Part shown: positions 59,206-64,000 of the stretch, piece by piece
How the letters are laid out: each line of letters opens with the position of its first letter
Numbering within the stretch: position 1 is the stretch's first letter
From: Druceiella hillmani
Lineage: Eukaryota; Arthropoda; Insecta; Lepidoptera; Hepialidae
NCBI GenBank assembly: GCA_039881145.1
Contig: JAYKKI010000076.1
Location: forward strand, 9,665,001 to 9,729,000
Direction of reading: 5' to 3'
Length of the DNA: 64,000 nucleotides
Notes under the pieces: model-generated
Told to the model about the DNA's origin: nothing
Seen by the model: the letters and a program-made list of their open reading frames with translations, nothing else
The model's database searches: none
Translations under genes and position numbers: made by a program

Positions 59206-60889
59206 ACACTATGCACTGTACATGAAAGTTGTGAAGTACTTAAATAAATACAGTTCATGAATTAAAATTTAAACACACACAATATATACATCATTAATTA
59301 AGAATCAAATCTTAGATTATAATAGGCTAACATATAAATACTAATCAACCGATAGTGTCAGCAGATCTCTTCAAAATTTGACCAGGTAAGCGGCCGGTAA
59401 TAAATAGTTTTATCATAAATGAACAGTCTGCAAGGTTAGGTACCTTGCGGACTATTTATTTCTGATAAGACTATTTGTTATTAAATTGGTAAAATTATTT
59501 GTTAGTATTAGGATTAGTACCTTATTGTTAATGAAATGTTAGCGTATATGTGTCAGTAGATGTCTTCAAAATTTGATCTTTTTCCAGTTAAGCGGCAGGT
59601 AATAAAAGTTGTATCATAAATAAACAGTCTACAAGGTACCGACAGAAATAGAGAGACAAAATTTGAAGTGGCTACGACATTTCGTTCACGATTAATGGTG
59701 TGCGAGAAATGTTGTGAATTTTATTTATTTTTATCTCGGTTGAGAGAAAAGAGTTTAACGTAAACTAATAAGATTCACAAAACTGCTGCTGGCAAATGTT
59801 GGTATCAATTTATCAGAAAATATTCTATTAGGTTTTTTACCTGTGATAGTATTGGAAAAATTAATGTAAGTCAGAAACAAAAAGAAGTAAGGAAACAGCG
59901 GTAGAAATCGTACCTTTGTTGTAGATGAAATCACCTATAATATCTCTGATTGTACTGTTAATATGAATTTAAAAAAATATTTTGTTCTGATTATATTGGT
60001 ATTTTAATTTGCGTTCACTTGGTTACGTTTCTAATTTTGCATCAGTACACCAAAAAGAATTTATAATAACCCAATAACTTGCTATTTGATGGAAACATTT
60101 TTCAGAACTCGAAGTGACTTGCGTAGAAGGCGAGAATTTTTTAAAAGATTTTCTAGGAAAGATAATTTGAATTGACATTTCATTTTTACAGAACCGCTTT
60201 TAAGTAACAAATGAAAATTTTCACTTACGTACAATTACTTCAGTAAAATTGGTTTATTGAAGTATTGTCTTTTTTTATTAGTTAATTTCGAAAGAACGAC
60301 GGAAAACGAAGGAAAAAATTTGGTATCAAAAGTGCTTGTGTTTTTTAACCGATTTATTGACATTTAAGTTCTAAATTGTTTTATCTTATTTTTGAAGAAA
60401 CTATTCTTAATTTGATTTGTTTTTTTTAATATTATTCAAAATAATTAAAATTATTATGTTTCAATAAAAGAACATAACTGAAAGAAATAAACACATTTAT
60501 AAAAATAATACATTTTGTAACAAACACTTTAAGGCCGTGTGAAATTTATAAAGTGACCCTTTCGGATTATTTTCAAACTCAATATTTTAATATTGGAAAA
60601 AACTTAGCAGTGAATGACAGGTGATGCTTGACAAGAGAGACATACAATTATGCTTAATGCCTTCAAGTTGCTGGTATTAAGTTTATGCATTACAAAGTAT
60701 AATTTGTTTTGGAATCTTGCTTGGCTATCATGACTTATGCTAATAGTAAACCATTCATCGTAATTTTAATAGTGTTTAATAGTCCACAAGTCTATTTCTT
60801 TGCAAAATTCGTAAATTTGTCCTTTTAAATACTAACTCCTAAAAGTTTTTGTACTTTCTTACATTTATATCTTCTGATTAAATTACACA

Positions 60890-61960
60890 TGGTATTGATA
60901 TATGCATAACACTTAAAATATCTAGATGCATGGTAGTGAACCACCAAGTTCCAAATCAAACTACTTAGCAGTGAATGACTAGGTATTGCACCCTTTACTT
61001 GAGGAGACTCACAGCTATTTTGAGACCTCCGTTGCTCAATTACAGAACATTACGGAAATGTTTTGGGATACGGTAAGACAAACACTTCATTACTACATGT
61101 TACAAATTTGAAGTTTGTATCGTTATTATTTTCCGACCTATTTCACATGACATGTTATCAATTTCGTAGCTAACTACTTACTTACTCAATAAAACTGGAA
61201 AATAGAATTCGCATAATATTTAAGAATTTTAAATGCGTGGTAGTGAACCACCAACTTTCATACTACTAGACTTGCATCCTTTACTTGAAGGGACTCATAG
61301 CTATTATGATACCTCCATTACTCAATAACAACAAATTACGAAAATTTTGGTATAAGGAGAGATGAACACTTCATTATTACTTGTTACAAATTTGAAGTTT
61401 GTACCTTTATTTTCTCTCCGATATATTTCACATGACATGTTATCAATTTCGTAGCTAACTATTAACTTACTCACAAAAAGTTGGAATTAAAGTCTTGAAA
61501 TTAAATGTGGAGTTGTTATATGCATAACACTTAAAACATCTAGACACGTTATAGTAAACCATTAAATTCCAAGTCATATTACTAGAGATTGGAACCTTTA
61601 CTTAAAGAGACTCATAGCTATTTTGATACTTTCATTACTCAATCACAGCAAATTATGAAATTGTTGGCATAAAGAGAGATGAACACTTCATTATTTCTTG
61701 TGCACAAAAACTGGACCCTAGAGTCTTGAAATTAAATATGGTATTAATATATGCATAACAATTAAAATATCTAGATGCATGGTAATAAACCATCAAATTC
61801 CATGTTATACTACTAGGCATTGCACCCTTTACTTGAATAGACTCATAGCTATTTTGATACCATCCTTATTCAATTGCAACAAATTACGAAATTTTGGTAT
61901 AAGGAGAGATAAACACTTCGTTATTACTTGTTACAAATTTGGAGTTTCTATTTATATTAT
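60890..61960. repeat. Tandem ~300-bp units (right arm)
   Basis: Inverted partner of the units at 54826-56262, with the same unit order but different small indels. Confidence 0.85.
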
Positions 61961-62094
61961 TCTCCGAGATATTTAACTTGAAAAATATCATCAATTTCAT
62001 AGTTCACTATTTACTCAATCATTAAAACTGGAAACTTGAAATTTAGAACATTTGTATTGCTTAGGAGACTACTGTAAGAAACAAAGTAATTTTT

Positions 62095-62190
62095 GTTGTG
62101 TGTGTGCATGTGTGTGTACGTACGTGCGTGTAAACGTGCGTGCGTGGTGTGTGCGAGCGTTCGTGAGTACGTGCGTGCGTGCGTCCATGC
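62095..62190. repeat. GTGCGTGC-rich low-complexity tract
   Basis: Inverted partner of 54596-54670. Confidence 0.85.
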
Positions 62191-63457
62191 TAAAAATGAA
62201 ACGGAAAAGAAATATTAGGTATCTTAAAAACAGTGCACTGGGAATAATATTATAATATAAATTCGACAATGACAAGCTTAACAAAATTATACTTTGAATG
62301 CTAGGTATTTATATTAAACTATATATATACTATATAAAAGTTATAAATAATTGGAAATGTTTTGGTAATGAGTGTGAAAATGAAAAAAAAATGTTTAATA
62401 AAATGATAAAGAATAAGGAAGATAGAAGACTTAAACCACTTTACATTCCAACGAAATACGTTATAAGATTATGTGACTAATGTAATTAAGTGTCAATTAT
62501 TTTGTCTCATTTTTATCACATAAAATTAAATAATTTCACACACATACATTGATCCATATTAAAGAGGAGAGCGGGAAACTGGTCGGTTTCAGTTAGAGAG
62601 TTTTCTCTTCTAACAGATTATGGAAGATTTTCACTTTGCAAGCACTTACTTGAGCGGGTATGGTGAGCGGAAATACATGGAGTTTTAAGATGTGAAAAAA
62701 ATTCCTATGTTTATTGAAAACAGTTATTATAATATTTTTTGTTTATACCCGAACATTACAAATTATTAAATTATTTTGTAAAAATCATTACCGATGATTC
62801 CTAAAATGAATTTCGGTATTGAATTGTTTTATTTTTAGGCTAACGGTGGAACTGTAGTTTATATTTTTACTAGAATAAGTAAAACTTAGTTTTCTAACTA
62901 CTACAGAAAGCTTAAGCTTAAGCAATAAAATGTTAAATATTTTTGCAAAATGAAGTCAGATATTCTATAAAATGATAACGCCATTCCAATCTCGGTCTCA
63001 GGTCCTCAAATAACAAATATAACATGTTCCCGCGTGTGTGGCATCACACAGTTCTTCATTAAAATTAAATTCCTGTCTTAACCTTTTGATAAAGACCGAC
63101 GAATTTAATTTTCTTAAGTGTTGTTTGCAATTAAACATGATTATATTTTTAGACAAGTTCCATCGTCGCGTCTCGCGTAACTAAAAAAGTAAATGAAAAC
63201 CAAACATTTCTTCAGCTCATTTTCCTGTTAATCGGAACAATTAATACTTTTGCAAAAGCACTATGCTTGCTTCACAGATTTTGTAAACATTTTCCTTGCT
63301 CTTCCCCGTTTCCATTAAATGGGTAAAATTTTAAGAAAGCATTTTCTTTTTTTGGTGGTTTCCTTTTAATTTACATTATATTCCTTTTTTGCTCATTAAG
63401 TTCAGCTCTTTATTTTAAGTATATTTCATATTTATTTTTCTAAGTAAATGATAAATG

Positions 63458-63960
63458 TCAGGGTGGGTTGAGAAGTTCGCGGTCTTGATTTGAAAATAAA
63501 TACGGATGTTTATCAAGATTTTTCATTCCTCAGATGAGATTTATTTGGTTTCTAAAGCTATTACGTTTCTCTTAAATACATTTTCTCTAAGTCCTGAAAA
63601 TATGCTTCAACTGCAGCTCTAAAATTTTCACTCGATTGATTTTTTTTTACTTATAAGTATTTTTTTTTAATTTCAGGAAATATATGAAAATCAAATGTTG
63701 CCAAATCAAATAAATAAGGAGGTTGTGGTAATAGTTGGAAACTGCAATTTTAGATTTAAATTATGTTTTCTAAGAATGTGTCGGCACGCGCTTTTTCTCG
63801 ATGAAAAACCATTTTCGTTAATATTTTCCTGGCTATTTTTTTAATTTCATCGTGTGACCGTCGTAAAATGATATAATATTGCACAAAATAATTCTTTTCT
63901 ATTCCCAAACAAATGATATTTGCGATAAAATCAATATGACTTCCTTTGAAACTGGCGATA
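63458..63960 (-). pseudogene. Mariner transposase C-terminal remnant (right arm)
   Basis: Minus-strand counterpart of 52845-53324. It has a terminal repeat at 63458-63487 (CAGGGTGGGTTGAGAAGTTC) and the same LLPQPPYLFDLATFDFHIFP reading. It carries stops, and runs to near the window end. Confidence 0.7.
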
Positions 63961-64000
63961 TTGACTTTATCTCTTTAAATTTTTAAATAATAACAATTTT

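Larger units (their letters stand above)
58700..64000. repeat. Giant inverted repeat, right arm (cut by window end)
   Basis: Reverse complement of 52780-58443. It is about 360 bases shorter over the same content because of small deletions, or insertions in the left arm. It continues to the last base of the window. Confidence 0.95.

Noticed and set aside
1..64000. tRNA or rRNA genes
   Set aside because: I found no T-arm-like GGTTCGAATCC box pairs or rRNA-like conserved blocks by reading both strands.

Overview
This is an AT-rich eukaryotic, gene-poor window. I infer an arthropod, most likely an insect. The evidence is a young jockey-type LINE with a long poly(A) tail, PIF/Harbinger, mariner and Tc1-type transposon remnants, coding-like pieces flanked by GT/AG splice signals, and very frequent TA, CA/GT and A/T tracts. 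There are no operons, ribosome binding sites, tRNAs, rRNAs or CRISPR arrays that I can support. The only long intact reading frame is the reverse transcriptase of the LINE. Everything else is short, broken or a candidate exon.

Layout. 0-3.9 kb: mostly empty, with two candidate exons near 1 kb. 4.0-10 kb: decayed leucine-rich-repeat (LRR, Toll-receptor-like) pseudogene copies in tandem, a small element between two TA tracts, and a family of ~140 bp tandem repeats. 10-19.7 kb: non-coding, with a degenerate ~57 bp array, a 17-copy minisatellite at 17.2-17.7 kb and a CA-rich stretch. 19.9-22.7 kb, minus strand: a GC-richer terminal exon encoding a C-terminal membrane anchor, and another LRR pseudogene exon. 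23.6-24.3 kb: a mariner remnant.

24.5-37.8 kb: a tandem segmental duplication (copies A and B). Each copy carries a broken Harbinger transposase (+) and a broken Myb/SANT-like partner gene (-), which are the two usual genes of a PIF/Harbinger element. Copy A later received a 5'-truncated LINE with 13 bp target site duplications; copy B keeps the empty target site.

37.8-52.8 kb: mostly empty, with a short open frame holding only a Tc1-type DNA-binding domain, two perfect or near-perfect hairpins at 44.4-44.7 kb, two weak coding candidates at 46.3-46.9 kb, and an older diverged copy of the mariner-bearing block at 50.1-51.1 kb. 52.8-64.0 kb: a very large inverted repeat with arms of at least 5.3 kb around a 256 bp spacer. 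The arms contain a mariner remnant, ~300 bp tandem units and alternating GT/GC tracts, and the right arm reaches the window edge.

The most unusual theme is the set of short fold-back inverted duplications. In three places a paralogous copy inside the window lacks the fold-back, so the change can be localised to one copy. No new multi-gene system is evident.
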